This document shows, in pieces, positions 13,956-23,521 of a stretch of 64,000 nucleotides of DNA; within the stretch, counting starts at the first letter, position 1, and each line of letters begins with the position of its first letter. The stretch lies in NCBI GenBank assembly GCA_021777755.1, contig JAJYDE010000014.1:1-64000 (forward strand), written 5' to 3'. The position numbers and the translations under genes were made by a program. The notes under the pieces are model-generated. The model saw nothing but the letters and a program-made list of their open reading frames with translations. It did not search any database and was not told the DNA's origin. The DNA comes from Deltaproteobacteria bacterium (GTDB lineage: Bacteria; Desulfobacterota; Syntrophobacteria; Syntrophobacterales; Syntrophobacteraceae).

Positions 13956-16713
13956 GTTCTACCTCCTGATTGGAAACCGGGGCGGGGTTTTCCACGAAAG
14001 ACAAAATGGCAGGCAGGATGAGCAGCGCGGAAAGCAGCACGCAAATGCTTCCCGACCAAGCCACAAATCCCAGGCTGAAAATCCCCGGGTTGCTCGATAT
14101 CATCAAAGCGCCAAAACCAATTGTGGTGGTAAGTGCGGCCAGGATCACACCTTTTCCGGTACTGAAGGGAAGCCTTCCGCAGCCTTCACGGCCCTCTTGC
14201 CACCTGTAGAGGATAATTACACCATATTCCACCCCCGCTCCGACCACCAGCGGCATGAAAATGCTGTTTGCGAGGTTGAAATCAAAGCCGACCGCCCCCA
14301 TCAATCCGATCGTCCAGATCGAGCCGACGATAAGGGGAACAAGCGATATGAGCATAAGCCGCAGGCTTTTGAAAGTTAAAAGGAGAAGAATCGAAACGGC
14401 GACAAGGGCGTAAAGCGAGGCTTGAATGCAGGCCTTTTTAAAGGCTGAAGAGAACACGTAGAGGTTTATGGGATCACCCAAAACCTCGGGGTTCACCGAT
14501 CTTAGACTTTGAACGAAGTCTGTCAGCGAACCCTGCCGCCAGATCAACCCCTTCGGATATATCCTGATGATATACTTGCCGTTCTGGTAAAACTGATCTC
14601 GCAACCGGGCCGGAATATCCGCCATGGTCATGGGGGAAGCTTGAGAGCCGTTGCTGATGATACTCCACTGCCTGACGATATCTTTACCGAAGCGCTCCCG
14701 GTAATGAAGCAGTCTTTCGGACTCAACGGGCCCGCCCTCATGCAGCGAGTGGAGGATCCGCCCGATAAGGGTCCTCACCGTGCTCATCTGCCGGACCTCG
14801 GGCCTTGAGGCCCCCCATTTGGAAGCCTGTTCCGGTTGCATTTTGAAGTTGATTCTTTCCAGAACATCGATCAACGAAGGCTGGTAAGAGCCATCAAGAG
14901 CCGGCGGGGATTTGGCAAGCCGGCCCCCCGACTCCAACGCCACTGCGGCGGGAACTATCCGGGCGATCGACCTCAGCAGGGGAATCTTTGCTTCCTGGTT
15001 CTCGGGGAGAAGCGAGAAGACGTTGTCGGCATCTGAAACGGTGGGCAGGGCCTTGAACCTTTCAGTCTCTTTCCGGGCCTCCTGTGCCGAGTTGGTGATA
15101 ACCGCGGCCGAAATGAGGGAGCGATCGGAGTCCTCTACCATCACCTTTTCCCAGTAAACCGATTCGGAGTTTTTGGCCTGAAGGCGTATGGGATTGAGAT
15201 CGAAATGTACACGAGAGGACCCGATGGCGCCCGCGATGCCAAGAACAAGGGCCGCGCCCAGAATGCAATGTATGCCCTTGGGTCCCAAGCGCAGGAGGTA
15301 TTTCTTGGTGCTTCGACCCGCGGGGCGGCTTGAGGCCGTACCCCTGGCGGTCATATAGCAACTCAGGGCCGGTAAAACCGTAAAATCGGCAAGTATGATG
15401 AAAAGAATGCCCATTCCGGTAATCATGCCCAGTTCCTCCAGGCCGCGAAAGCCCGTGAGGATGAAGGGGAGGAAGGAAAAGGCGGTGCTCACTCCGGCCA
15501 GCATGATTCCGGGTCCCGATTTGTCCATGACGTTCTTTATAACTGTCGAACGAGCGGCGTCCGAGATGGCTCGTTCCTCTTCGAACCTGGCGAACCAGTG
15601 AATGGCGTAATCGACGCCGAGACCGCAGAGCATCGGCGCAAACACGATGGAGAGTATGTTGAGGTGACCGATAAAAAGAGCGGTCCACCCGAAGGTCCAG
15701 CATAGACCAACGATGAGCGACAGGGCAATGATGAGCGGGTGGCGAAAACCACGCAGAAAGAGAGCCATCACCAGTATGACCCCCAGAAGAGAAACCCAGG
15801 TGGCCAAGGTCATGTCCGACATGGCGCTGGTCATTTGATCGTTGTTGAGAGCTTCCTGCCCGGTGACGCCGGCTTGGACGTCTTCGAAGCCCGCTGCCCG
15901 AAGTTCATGTATGTCGGCACGCAGCTGGTGGAGAGAATTCAGGGTCTTGCTGACCTGGCCGGAAACCTTGGCGGGCATGACTTCGGCCACGAGCAGTTTC
16001 TTTTTTCCATGCCAGAGATAGCCCTCCTTTTGGAGATCCCAGGAGCCGCTTTTGAAAAAGGAAGACCAGGGTGAAACATAGGAGGGATTACCTGTAAGAT
16101 ACTGAGAAAAACCCTGGAGCACCTTTATGATGAACTCCAGATCCATGGGTTTGGATTTGTGCGTGGCAGGCTTATCCTCATCGAGAAAACCGGTGAAAAG
16201 TTGGCCGATCATCTTGGAGGACATATCCCCGTTGACAAGCTGGAAGAAATTGAGCAGATCCGGGTTTGCCGACAAACTGTCAACCAGTGTGGAGTTATCT
16301 TTGATCGTGTCCCTTACGGCGGCCAGATCTTTTTTATCCAGATAGAAGAGGAGCCATTTTTTGAATTCATCGGGATTGACTCTGTAGAAGACATCCTGGA
16401 AATGGCGGGGGTCGGCATGGATTTTTGCAACCATGGCCTTCATGAACTGGATGGCCCGGTCCTGGGAAGGCGCCTTTACGACCAGGGTGAAAGTGGTTTT
16501 GCCGTGGAACTCGAATTGATCCAGCTTTTCCGATTTGGCTATGAGAGGGTGGTTGGGGGAGATGAGTTCGAGTTGTTCGGTTTGCACCCCGAGTCGGGTG
16601 GTTGCCAGCCAGACAGAAACCGCCACGCTGAGCAACGCCACTATGAGAACCAGTCGCGGCCTGGGAAGAACCAGTGCCGCGAGTTTATTCGTACACCATT
16701 CCAGCAGCTTCAT
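13942..16713 (-). CDS. hpnN: MMPL/RND-family lipid transporter (HpnN-like)
   Basis: A 923-residue inner membrane protein with the RND/MMPL layout: TM1 after residue 20, a large periplasmic loop (about 45-290), five or six TM helices, a second periplasmic loop, and a final TM block. The conserved GLGVDYAIHWFARF and GAGVEYGVIILYRW segments mark the two MMPL repeats. HpnN moves hopanoids to the outer membrane; related MMPL proteins export aryl polyene lipids. Here it sits between HpnM and TolC homologues and near the ketosynthase operon, so it may carry that product. Start ATG with AGGAAAAAG upstream. Confidence 0.88.
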   Translation of the reverse strand: MKLLEWCTNKLAALVLPRPRLVLIVALLSVAVSVWLATTRLGVQTEQLELISPNHPLIAKSEKLDQFEFHGKTTFTLVVKAPSQDRAIQFMKAMVAKIHADPRHFQDVFYRVNPDEFKKWLLFYLDKKDLAAVRDTIKDNSTLVDSLSANPDLLNFFQLVNGDMSSKMIGQLFTGFLDEDKPATHKSKPMDLEFIIKVLQGFSQYLTGNPSYVSPWSSFFKSGSWDLQKEGYLWHGKKKLLVAEVMPAKVSGQVSKTLNSLHQLRADIHELRAAGFEDVQAGVTGQEALNNDQMTSAMSDMTLATWVSLLGVILVMALFLRGFRHPLIIALSLIVGLCWTFGWTALFIGHLNILSIVFAPMLCGLGVDYAIHWFARFEEERAISDAARSTVIKNVMDKSGPGIMLAGVSTAFSFLPFILTGFRGLEELGMITGMGILFIILADFTVLPALSCYMTARGTASSRPAGRSTKKYLLRLGPKGIHCILGAALVLGIAGAIGSSRVHFDLNPIRLQAKNSESVYWEKVMVEDSDRSLISAAVITNSAQEARKETERFKALPTVSDADNVFSLLPENQEAKIPLLRSIARIVPAAVALESGGRLAKSPPALDGSYQPSLIDVLERINFKMQPEQASKWGASRPEVRQMSTVRTLIGRILHSLHEGGPVESERLLHYRERFGKDIVRQWSIISNGSQASPMTMADIPARLRDQFYQNGKYIIRIYPKGLIWRQGSLTDFVQSLRSVNPEVLGDPINLYVFSSAFKKACIQASLYALVAVSILLLLTFKSLRLMLISLVPLIVGSIWTIGLMGAVGFDFNLANSIFMPLVVGAGVEYGVIILYRWQEGREGCGRLPFSTGKGVILAALTTTIGFGALMISSNPGIFSLGFVAWSGSICVLLSALLILPAILSFVENPAPVSNQEVEHAHS

Positions 16714-16761
16714 CTTTTTCCTGAAAACGCTAGCAAGTCCAACCCGGGCGGTTGCAAGTCG

Positions 16762-18147
16762 TCAATGTTTTATGGTCATCTCGCCGATCGCGTAATCCAG
16801 ATTGGCCAGGGCGAGGTTGTACTTATAAAGCGCTTGCAAGTAATTGCCCTGATTTTTCCCATATCTGTCTATGGCGTCGAACATATCGCGGGCGGTTCCG
16901 ATTCCCAGATCAAAATTGGAAAAGGCGGCCACGATCCACTTGCGCGCGCCTACCATGGCCTCATGGTAGTCAGTGGAGGCTTTTTGCTGTTCGACAACAT
17001 CCTGGTAGTCTTTGATGACTTCCACCGGGATATTTCTTCGGGCGAAATCTTCGGTATTGAGCATTTTCTGGTATTCCGCCCTGGCCTTGTCACGTTTTCC
17101 GGTCGAGATTCCGAAGTCCCAGTGCCATTGCGCCCCGGCAAAAAATGAGGCATAAGAATGGTTGAACTGATCGTAGATGTAGGTATTGTCAAATTCCTGC
17201 CGGCCGGGAGCCCCGGCAACCGAGGCCACAACAGCGCCGAAAACCGTGGGATAGAGGTCGGCCTGGGCGGCATCGGCCAATTTCCCCTTGGCAGCGGCGC
17301 CTTTTCTTACCGCCAGGAGTTCGGGCCTGTTGGAAAGGGCTTGCTGTATATAGACTTCCACAGGGGCCAGTTTGAACGAGCTTTGAGGTATTTCGGTCTC
17401 TTTGAGCTGGAGTTCGGAGTCCAGGGGCAGGCCCACCTCGGCCTTCAAGGCCGCGCAGGCTGTGAGGGCGCCCGCCTTTGCCTTGGCGGCAAAAGCTTTG
17501 ACTTCACCCCGGTACGCTTCAACCCGGTAGAGATCGCTCGATTGAACATTTGGCGAATTGAGTTCGAGTAATTTTTTGATTCGCCTTTCAGCATCCGAGA
17601 TGTAATTATCGGCGTCTCCGGCCGCTTGGCGACCCTGCCGGGCAATGAGATAGGCGTAATAGAGCCGCTTTACATCCAGGACGGTCTTGTTGCGCTGGGC
17701 GGCTCTGGCGTCTTTGCTCGCCTCAACTCCGAGCGCCGCGGCTTCCTGACGGTCGGTAATCTTTCCGAAGGCGTAAATGGGCTGAGAGATAACCAGGTCC
17801 AGATCGCCGAATATTCCGATGCTCCATGTCCCCTTGTCATGAGAGATGATTTGTCCCGTCTTGAGGTTGACGGTCGGGAAGGTGGCATTCTCCATGGGAC
17901 CGGTTAGCGCCGACACATCGACCTGCGGCAAGCCGCCGCCCTTGGCCTCTTTGTATTCGCTCTTCGCCGCCAGGATGTCCTGTTCGGCCATTCTCAATTT
18001 GGGGCTTGTTTCGAGGGCCATCCGGATAAGCTCGCCCAGTGTAAAGGTCTTGGAAGGCTCGGTCGCCGGGCAAGCTCCCGTGTTGCACAGGCTGATCAGA
18101 AGAAAAAGAATTATCGACAGGATTGGGCAGTTGGCCTTGAGAGTCAT
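16762..18147 (-). CDS. TolC-family outer membrane efflux protein
   Basis: A 461-residue outer membrane factor: signal peptide at the N-terminus, then two repeats of long helices and strands (LGELIRMALETSPKLRMAEQDI at the start, repeated QQALSNRPELLAVRKG at the middle), as in TolC. It would form the outer membrane channel for the HpnN-like pump. The ORF track starts at 18189; I prefer ATG 18147, which has AAGGTG 5 nt upstream and places the signal peptide at the N-terminus. First gene of the leftward TolC-HpnN-HpnM operon. Confidence 0.88.
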   Translation of the reverse strand: MTLKANCPILSIILFLLISLCNTGACPATEPSKTFTLGELIRMALETSPKLRMAEQDILAAKSEYKEAKGGGLPQVDVSALTGPMENATFPTVNLKTGQIISHDKGTWSIGIFGDLDLVISQPIYAFGKITDRQEAAALGVEASKDARAAQRNKTVLDVKRLYYAYLIARQGRQAAGDADNYISDAERRIKKLLELNSPNVQSSDLYRVEAYRGEVKAFAAKAKAGALTACAALKAEVGLPLDSELQLKETEIPQSSFKLAPVEVYIQQALSNRPELLAVRKGAAAKGKLADAAQADLYPTVFGAVVASVAGAPGRQEFDNTYIYDQFNHSYASFFAGAQWHWDFGISTGKRDKARAEYQKMLNTEDFARRNIPVEVIKDYQDVVEQQKASTDYHEAMVGARKWIVAAFSNFDLGIGTARDMFDAIDRYGKNQGNYLQALYKYNLALANLDYAIGEMTIKH

Positions 18148-18278
18148 CGAACACCTTGCATAACGAAAAAATCTGTCATGAATTAGCAAAATGAATGTGC
18201 AGCCCCTTATACTGCAATTTGGCCCCTGTGAATAGACCTAAGTTCGCTGCGCGGACCTTTTCCCCTGATGCGAATAAA

Positions 18279-18329
18279 TTGACATTCCCCCTCATTTCTG
18301 ATACCTAGGCTCACTATTTGTATTATAAT
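18279..18329 (+). promoter_or_regulatory. Promoter-like elements in the divergent spacer
   Basis: The spacer between the divergent tolC and hpnK-like genes holds a perfect TTGACA (18279-18284) with TACCTA 17 bp on, and a perfect TATAAT (18324-18329) without a matching -35. Either could drive the rightward genes; sequence alone does not decide. Confidence 0.4.
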
Positions 18330-18359
18330 TATCGAAGCTGCCTCCAAGTGAAATGAACC

Positions 18360-19241
18360 ATGATCCGAAGGTTGATTATCAATGCCGACGACCTGGGGTT
18401 GACCAGGGGAATCAATATGGCCGTATCCGAATGCGCCGAGGCCGGTATGCTTCGCAGCGCAACTCTTATGGCCAACGGAGCCGCCTTCGATCATGCCGTA
18501 AAGATCTTCGGGGGGCGGGAAGGATTCGGGACAGGAATCCATTTCGTGCTTACCGGCTTAAGGCCTGTTCTGCCGGCTGAAAGGCTCGCGGGGCTGATCG
18601 GCCCGGAGGGCTTTTTGCCTTCCGGACCGCTGGAACTGCTGATGAAAATCGGGACCCGGAGGTCGGCAAGGGACGCTCTTCGAAGAGAGCTTTTCGCCCA
18701 GGCGGAAAAAGTCTTCGATGCGGGGCTTACTCCCACTCATTTCGACAGCCATAAACATGTTCATCTCATTCCGGCGGTCCTGGACATTGTGCTGGAAATA
18801 GCGGCCCGTTATTCAATCAAGTGGATCCGCGAGCCTTTCGAACCCGACGGTTCGTGGAGATTTTCAAGCGATGTGCAAAAGGGGTTCAGGGCTGAATTCG
18901 CCAAACAATTGTGCCGGTCGCGCCTGAGCGGTCTTGCCAGATCGGCTTTCAGAAATCGTGTGCGCGCGGCTGGAATCCAAACTCCGGCCGGCGTGTATGG
19001 AATAAGCTTTACCGGGTTTATGAACCAAGCAGTTCTAAAGAGGCTGGGCGCGATGGTCAAGCCCGGTCTAAGCGAGTTGATGACTCATCCGGGGATTGTG
19101 GACGCTGAACTGCTTGGCCTCAAGGGCCGGCTTCTCGACTCGCGGGCCACGGAAAAAGAGCTGCTCGCATCCACTGTGACAAAGGGATTTTTTGAAAAGA
19201 ACTCCATTACATTCTGCCATTTCGGAGAGGGTGAACGGTGA
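18360..19241 (+). CDS. hpnK: YdjC/ChbG-family carbohydrate deacetylase (HpnK-like)
   Basis: A 293-residue metal-dependent deacetylase. Metal ligands are visible in INADDLGLTRGIN at residue 6 and in THFDSHKHVHLIP near residue 125; the C-terminal ELMTHPGIVD is also typical. HpnK removes the acetyl group from an N-acetylhexosamine on a hopanoid lipid; ChbG acts on chitobiose. Its stop overlaps the glycosyltransferase start (GTGA), so the two probably add and deacetylate an amino sugar. The acceptor lipid is unknown. Confidence 0.87.
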   Translation: MIRRLIINADDLGLTRGINMAVSECAEAGMLRSATLMANGAAFDHAVKIFGGREGFGTGIHFVLTGLRPVLPAERLAGLIGPEGFLPSGPLELLMKIGTRRSARDALRRELFAQAEKVFDAGLTPTHFDSHKHVHLIPAVLDIVLEIAARYSIKWIREPFEPDGSWRFSSDVQKGFRAEFAKQLCRSRLSGLARSAFRNRVRAAGIQTPAGVYGISFTGFMNQAVLKRLGAMVKPGLSELMTHPGIVDAELLGLKGRLLDSRATEKELLASTVTKGFFEKNSITFCHFGEGER

Positions 19242-20242
19242 GTAACGGTAAATTTGAACGGTTGAGAATTTCGGACCGGGTCGAGCAGACCCCGCGGCTT
19301 TCCGTGGTCATTCCCCTTCATAATGAAGCCTCGACCTTGGAAGAACTCTATAAACGGGTGCGCTCCTCGGTGGAAACGCTCGATTATACGTGGGAACTGG
19401 TTCTGGTAAATGATGGCAGCTCCGATGCCACCCCTCGCATCCTGGACTCGCTGTTCGCAAACGACGCCCGTGTCACGGTGGTGCATCTGCGAAGAAACTA
19501 CGGGCAGACCGCGGCTCTCATGGCCGGATTCGATCATGCAAGGGGCGAGATCATCGTCTCTTTGGACGGGGACCTCCAGCATGCGCCCGAAGAAATCCCC
19601 GAGTTCGTAAAAAAAATCGAGGAAGGCTACGACATGGTTTCCGGGTGGCGGACCGCCAGGACGGATGCCTTTTGGACCCGCACATTCCCCTCGCGCATTG
19701 CAAACTGGCTCATCGGCAAGGTGTCCGGGGTCGATGTCCATGATTTCGGCACCACTTTCAAGGCCTACCGCCGCGAAGTTCTGGCCGATCTGCATCTCTA
19801 CGGGGATCTTCACCGTTTCGTTCCCGCCCTGATAGCCCTTAACGGGGCACGGATAATCGAGATCCCCATAAAGGACATGGGCAGAAACAACGGCAAATCC
19901 CACTACGGCCTGGGGCGAACTTTCCGCGTCGCTTTCGATCTTTTGACCGTGGGGTTTTTGAAACGCTACCTGACTCGGCCGCTTCATTTTTTCGGCCAGG
20001 CTTTTTTGGGATGCTGGGCGGTATCTTTCCTTGTCGGCCTTTTTTTGGGTTACCGAAAATTCATCGACGGGGTCGCAATCCTCGAAGTTCACGGTCTGCT
20101 CGCCATGTTTGCCTCCGTCCTTGTGGTGGTGGGAGTAGAGTTTCTGGCCATAGGGCTCATGAGCGAAATGTTGATGCGAATTTATTTCGAATCGCAGGAC
20201 AAAAAGATTTACTCGGTTAGAAAGGTTTTGCGGATCGAGTAG
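19238..20242 (+). CDS. GT2 glycosyltransferase, polyprenyl-phosphate sugar synthase type
   Basis: A 334-residue DPM1/ArnC-type enzyme: SVVIPLHNEASTLEEL at residue 22, VLVNDGSSDAT, the LDGDLQHAPEEI motif (nucleotide-sugar/metal site), DFGTTFKAYRREV, and two C-terminal TM helices (from about residue 245 and 280). Such enzymes move a sugar from a nucleotide to a polyprenyl phosphate at the inner membrane. Coupled to the HpnK-like deacetylase by a GTGA overlap; GTG start with GGAGAGG upstream. Together they suggest that an amino sugar is prepared for decorating an exported lipid. Confidence 0.88.
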   Translation: MSNGKFERLRISDRVEQTPRLSVVIPLHNEASTLEELYKRVRSSVETLDYTWELVLVNDGSSDATPRILDSLFANDARVTVVHLRRNYGQTAALMAGFDHARGEIIVSLDGDLQHAPEEIPEFVKKIEEGYDMVSGWRTARTDAFWTRTFPSRIANWLIGKVSGVDVHDFGTTFKAYRREVLADLHLYGDLHRFVPALIALNGARIIEIPIKDMGRNNGKSHYGLGRTFRVAFDLLTVGFLKRYLTRPLHFFGQAFLGCWAVSFLVGLFLGYRKFIDGVAILEVHGLLAMFASVLVVVGVEFLAIGLMSEMLMRIYFESQDKKIYSVRKVLRIE

Positions 20243-20267
20243 CCGGCAGCGGGAAAGGGAGGCGAAA

Positions 20268-20678
20268 ATGGCTCAGGACCCGGGCACTAGCCCCGATATA
20301 TGGAAAATTGAACTCGAAAGAGCCTGGCTCGACATTCCAAAACCCTTCAGAAGCGATCGGAGCGTTCATAGAACGCTCCAATGCCGGCTCTTCGGGCTGC
20401 TACGGCAAGCCGGCCTTAAAACCGTTGCCGACTATATGCCTCCTCGCATAGCCGATCGGCCGGTCGATATCATCGCCCTTGGCGAGCAAAACGAAATAGT
20501 CTACGCCATCTGCCTGGACACGCTCGTCAGTCTGGCGGCCGTAAAGAGTCTGGGCAGTTTCGACGCGCAAAACAAAATCATTTTTACAACCGGGATGCTT
20601 GAAAAAAAGGTGAAGGAAAGCACTTTTTTTCTAAACGAGGAAATCAAGCACCTGCACCTCAAGCCCTTCGACAAATAA
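20268..20678 (+). CDS. Conserved-looking hypothetical protein
   Basis: A 136-residue soluble protein I do not recognise. It starts 25 nt after the glycosyltransferase with a good GGGAGG site, so it is probably in the same transcript. The middle (DIIALGEQNEIVYAICLD, then KIIFTTG) has an alternating strand pattern with acidic residues that could suggest a nuclease-like alpha/beta fold, but this is weak. Confidence 0.65.
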   Translation: MAQDPGTSPDIWKIELERAWLDIPKPFRSDRSVHRTLQCRLFGLLRQAGLKTVADYMPPRIADRPVDIIALGEQNEIVYAICLDTLVSLAAVKSLGSFDAQNKIIFTTGMLEKKVKESTFFLNEEIKHLHLKPFDK

Positions 20679-20716
20679 GCCGTCTGCAACCGATCGCCCT
20701 GTGCTCCATCTTTTCG

Positions 20717-20745
20717 GCGGGTGCCGACACGCTCGGCGTGCCCGC
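20717..20745. terminator. Hairpin between convergent genes
   Basis: Imperfect stem GCGGGTGCCGA / TCGGCGTGCCCGC with a 5-nt loop, lying between the hypothetical gene and the stop of the convergent M24 peptidase. Probably bidirectional. Confidence 0.5.
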
Positions 20746-21935
20746 TAGATGATCACCAGTTCTTCAGTTGCCTCATTAAGCGATTCAATTCCCTTGTCAG
20801 TGACAAGATAGGTATTTTCAAGCCCGGCAATTCCGGCGTCTGGAATTATTATCTTGGGTTCGAAGGCGAAAACCATTCCTTCCCGAAGCTCCAATTTCTG
20901 ACGTTCGGCAATGAAGGGAAACTCGTCGACCTCCACACCGAGTCCGTGTGCTACGAAAGTGATCCTCGGGTCCTGGCAGCCCATGAACCATTGAGCCCAT
21001 CCGGCTTCTTTGGCCAATTGCCATATGGCCTCGTAGAGTTCGCCGGTTACCGCGCCCGGGCGGGCCAGGGCCTTGAGGCGGCGGTGGGCTGAGCGTACGA
21101 ACTCATAGGCTTCAACCAGCCTGCGGGGTGGGGGGCCGATACAAAAATTCCTTGTCTGGTCGTTTGCATAGCCATTCCAGGTGACCATGGTATCGACGCT
21201 CACGATTTCCCCGGGTTTGATTTTTCTGCGGCCTGCCCCCTGGCCCAATGCCGGGGAGATGCCCGGGCCGCCCGTGGGGGCGTCGGTGTAGGAAGGCACC
21301 GCGCCATTGGGGCCCGCGAGGATATGGACGAACATCATCTCCATGTTGAAAGCCCGGCAGCGATACATTCCGTAATTGCCCGCCTTGCGGGATATGCATT
21401 CCAGTTCGGCGCTCAATTCGAGTTCGCTCATCCCGGGTTTTAGCAGCTGCGGGACCGATTCGGCCAAAAGCGTGGATATGGAGGCCGCGGCCTTGAGCAT
21501 TTGGATTTCCCAGGCCGACTTCACCATGCGTATCTGGCGTATGAGGCCGCTGATATCGACCAACTCTTGGTCGGCAAAGAGCTTTCGGCTGTAGAGGGAA
21601 AAGGTGTTTACCGGCATCACGTCGAGTTCGACTCCGATGGTTCGGGGCTCGCCGCCACAAGCCTCAAGGACCGCCCGGGCGAGTTCGCCAAAGCTCTTCA
21701 TGGCCACGACGGGGCGAATGGGGGACAGGGCTTCTGCTCGCTCCACGCTGCGGCGAACCACCAGGACCGGCTCACCCGAAGAGGGGACAACGAGGTGAGC
21801 ATCCTGAACCGTACCGGTAAAATAGAAGAGGTCGGCATTTTGCCGTATTATGGCGGCATCGACCCCGTTTTCTCCGAGCCGTTTTTGCAGCATGGCGATT
21901 CTGTTTGCAATCTCGCTCGCCGGTACCTTTTCCAC
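20745..21935 (-). CDS. M24-family metallopeptidase (Xaa-Pro dipeptidase-like)
   Basis: A 396-residue protein with an N-terminal creatinase-like domain (to about 135) and a C-terminal pita-bread domain. All five metal ligands appear in order: two Asp in SVDTMVTWNGYANDQTRNF, His in FVAHGLGVEVDEFP, Glu in FAFEPKI and Glu in GLENTYLV. It should cleave Xaa-Pro dipeptides in the cytoplasm. GTG start with GGAGG 6 nt upstream, 20 nt after the EmrB gene, so it may be the last gene of the efflux operon. Confidence 0.9.
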   Translation of the reverse strand: MEKVPASEIANRIAMLQKRLGENGVDAAIIRQNADLFYFTGTVQDAHLVVPSSGEPVLVVRRSVERAEALSPIRPVVAMKSFGELARAVLEACGGEPRTIGVELDVMPVNTFSLYSRKLFADQELVDISGLIRQIRMVKSAWEIQMLKAAASISTLLAESVPQLLKPGMSELELSAELECISRKAGNYGMYRCRAFNMEMMFVHILAGPNGAVPSYTDAPTGGPGISPALGQGAGRRKIKPGEIVSVDTMVTWNGYANDQTRNFCIGPPPRRLVEAYEFVRSAHRRLKALARPGAVTGELYEAIWQLAKEAGWAQWFMGCQDPRITFVAHGLGVEVDEFPFIAERQKLELREGMVFAFEPKIIIPDAGIAGLENTYLVTDKGIESLNEATEELVII

Positions 21936-21955
21936 TTTTGTCCTCCACGAAAGTA

Positions 21956-23521
21956 TTAGTGCATTCCCGCCCCCGCGGAGCCGGCTCCGGGAGAGCTTTT
22001 TCTCAAAAACAGGGTTAGCGGCGTCACCATGGCTATGGCGATGGCCAGAATATAGAAAGTATCGTTAAAGGAGAGCATGTTCGCCTGGCGCAAGACCTCG
22101 CCGTAGATGAATGCAAGGCCGTCCTTTGCCGAGGCGGCCATGTGATGCATTTTCATGAATCCGACCGCATTGGCGAAGGACTTTTGGAAGGCCGGATTAT
22201 AGGGGGTGATGGCCTCGGATAAATAGGTCTGGTGGACCTGGGCGCGCTGGGACAGGATGGTGGAACTGACGGCCACCCCGAAACTGCCGCCAAGGTTTCG
22301 CAGCAGGTTGAAGACTCCGGAGGCGTTGCCCATTTGTTCGACAGGGATGTTGACGTAGGTGGCGGCGGCAAGGGGAACGAAAAACGCGCCCAGGCCGATG
22401 CCCTGGATGAGACGAGGCAGGGCTATGGAGTAGAAGTCGCCCTGGAGGTTGAAGCCCGACATCATGAAAAGGGCGAAGGAGGTGACGCAAAGCCCGATTA
22501 GCAAGAGTATCCAGGGCTTTACCCCTTTTTTCATAAGCGCCCCGGCGATCGGCATGACAATGAAACTGGACACGCCTCCGGGCCCCAGAATGAGGCCGGC
22601 CCAAAAGGCGGTGTATCCCATGAGTTCCTGGGCATAGAGGGGCAGCAGAACGAAGCTGCCGAAAAGGCAGAAAAATCCCAGGAACATGATGGTCGTTCCG
22701 GCGCTGAAGGTGCTGTCCTTGAAGACCCTGAGATCGACCACGGGATGTTCGGCTCGAAGCTCGGTAATGATAAAGGCGACCAGGGCGAAAATGGCGATGG
22801 CCGAAAGGATGATGATGAAATTGGACTGCAGCCAGTCTTTGCGTTCACCCCTGTCGAGCACCACTTGAAGAGCACCCAGACCGAGGGCCAGAAAAAAGAG
22901 ACCCCACTTGTCGATACGCAATATCTGCCGCTTGATGTAGGTCGGATCGACAATAAAGAGCATGGTCAGCACGATGGCCAGAATTCCCGCGGGGATGTTG
23001 ATATAGAAGACCCAGCGCCAGGACAAGTGATCGGTTATCCAGCCGCCCAGAACAGGGCCGATAATGGGGGCCATCACCACGCCCATGCCGAAAACCGCCA
23101 TTGCCATTCCGTGCTCGCGGCGGGGGAAGGTTTCAAATAAAATGGCCTGGGAAAGCGGTTGGAGGCCTCCTCCTCCAAGACCCTGGAGGATTCGCGCCAA
23201 AACGAGCACCTGAAGGGAGGGAGCCGCACCGCAAAGAATCGAGGCCAGGGTGAAAACCAGGATGGAGAAGACTAGATAGCGCTTTCTGCCGAAAAGGCCC
23301 GCCAGCCACCCGGTAATGGGAATTATGATGGCATTGGAGACCAGGTAGGAGGTAAGTACCCAGGTTACCTCGTCCACCCCCGCGCTCATGCTCCCCTGGA
23401 TATGGGGCAGGGAGACATTGACAACGCTCGTGTCCATGACCTCGATAAAGGTCGGCAGCATTACGACAAGGGCCACAACCCACTTGTTTACGGCGATACG
23501 CTTCTCGGGCGCTTGGGTCAT
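21956..23521 (-). CDS. emrB: DHA2-family MFS drug exporter (EmrB-like)
   Basis: A 521-residue, 14-TM proton-driven efflux pump. DHA2 marks are present: MDTSVVNVSLPHIQ in TM1, WVLTSYLVSNAIIIPITGWLA, LFGRKRYL in loop 2-3, and GPVLGGWITDHLSWRWVFYIN (motif C region). It pairs with the EmrA-like adaptor encoded directly upstream (4-nt overlap) and the TolC homologue before that, giving a complete tripartite exporter. Substrates are probably hydrophobic compounds, by family. Confidence 0.93.
   Translation of the reverse strand: MTQAPEKRIAVNKWVVALVVMLPTFIEVMDTSVVNVSLPHIQGSMSAGVDEVTWVLTSYLVSNAIIIPITGWLAGLFGRKRYLVFSILVFTLASILCGAAPSLQVLVLARILQGLGGGGLQPLSQAILFETFPRREHGMAMAVFGMGVVMAPIIGPVLGGWITDHLSWRWVFYINIPAGILAIVLTMLFIVDPTYIKRQILRIDKWGLFFLALGLGALQVVLDRGERKDWLQSNFIIILSAIAIFALVAFIITELRAEHPVVDLRVFKDSTFSAGTTIMFLGFFCLFGSFVLLPLYAQELMGYTAFWAGLILGPGGVSSFIVMPIAGALMKKGVKPWILLLIGLCVTSFALFMMSGFNLQGDFYSIALPRLIQGIGLGAFFVPLAAATYVNIPVEQMGNASGVFNLLRNLGGSFGVAVSSTILSQRAQVHQTYLSEAITPYNPAFQKSFANAVGFMKMHHMAASAKDGLAFIYGEVLRQANMLSFNDTFYILAIAIAMVTPLTLFLRKSSPGAGSAGAGMH

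Noticed and set aside
16159-17148. 329-residue plus-strand ORF opposite HpnN/TolC
   Set aside because: Antisense to two well-supported genes; no recognisable domain.
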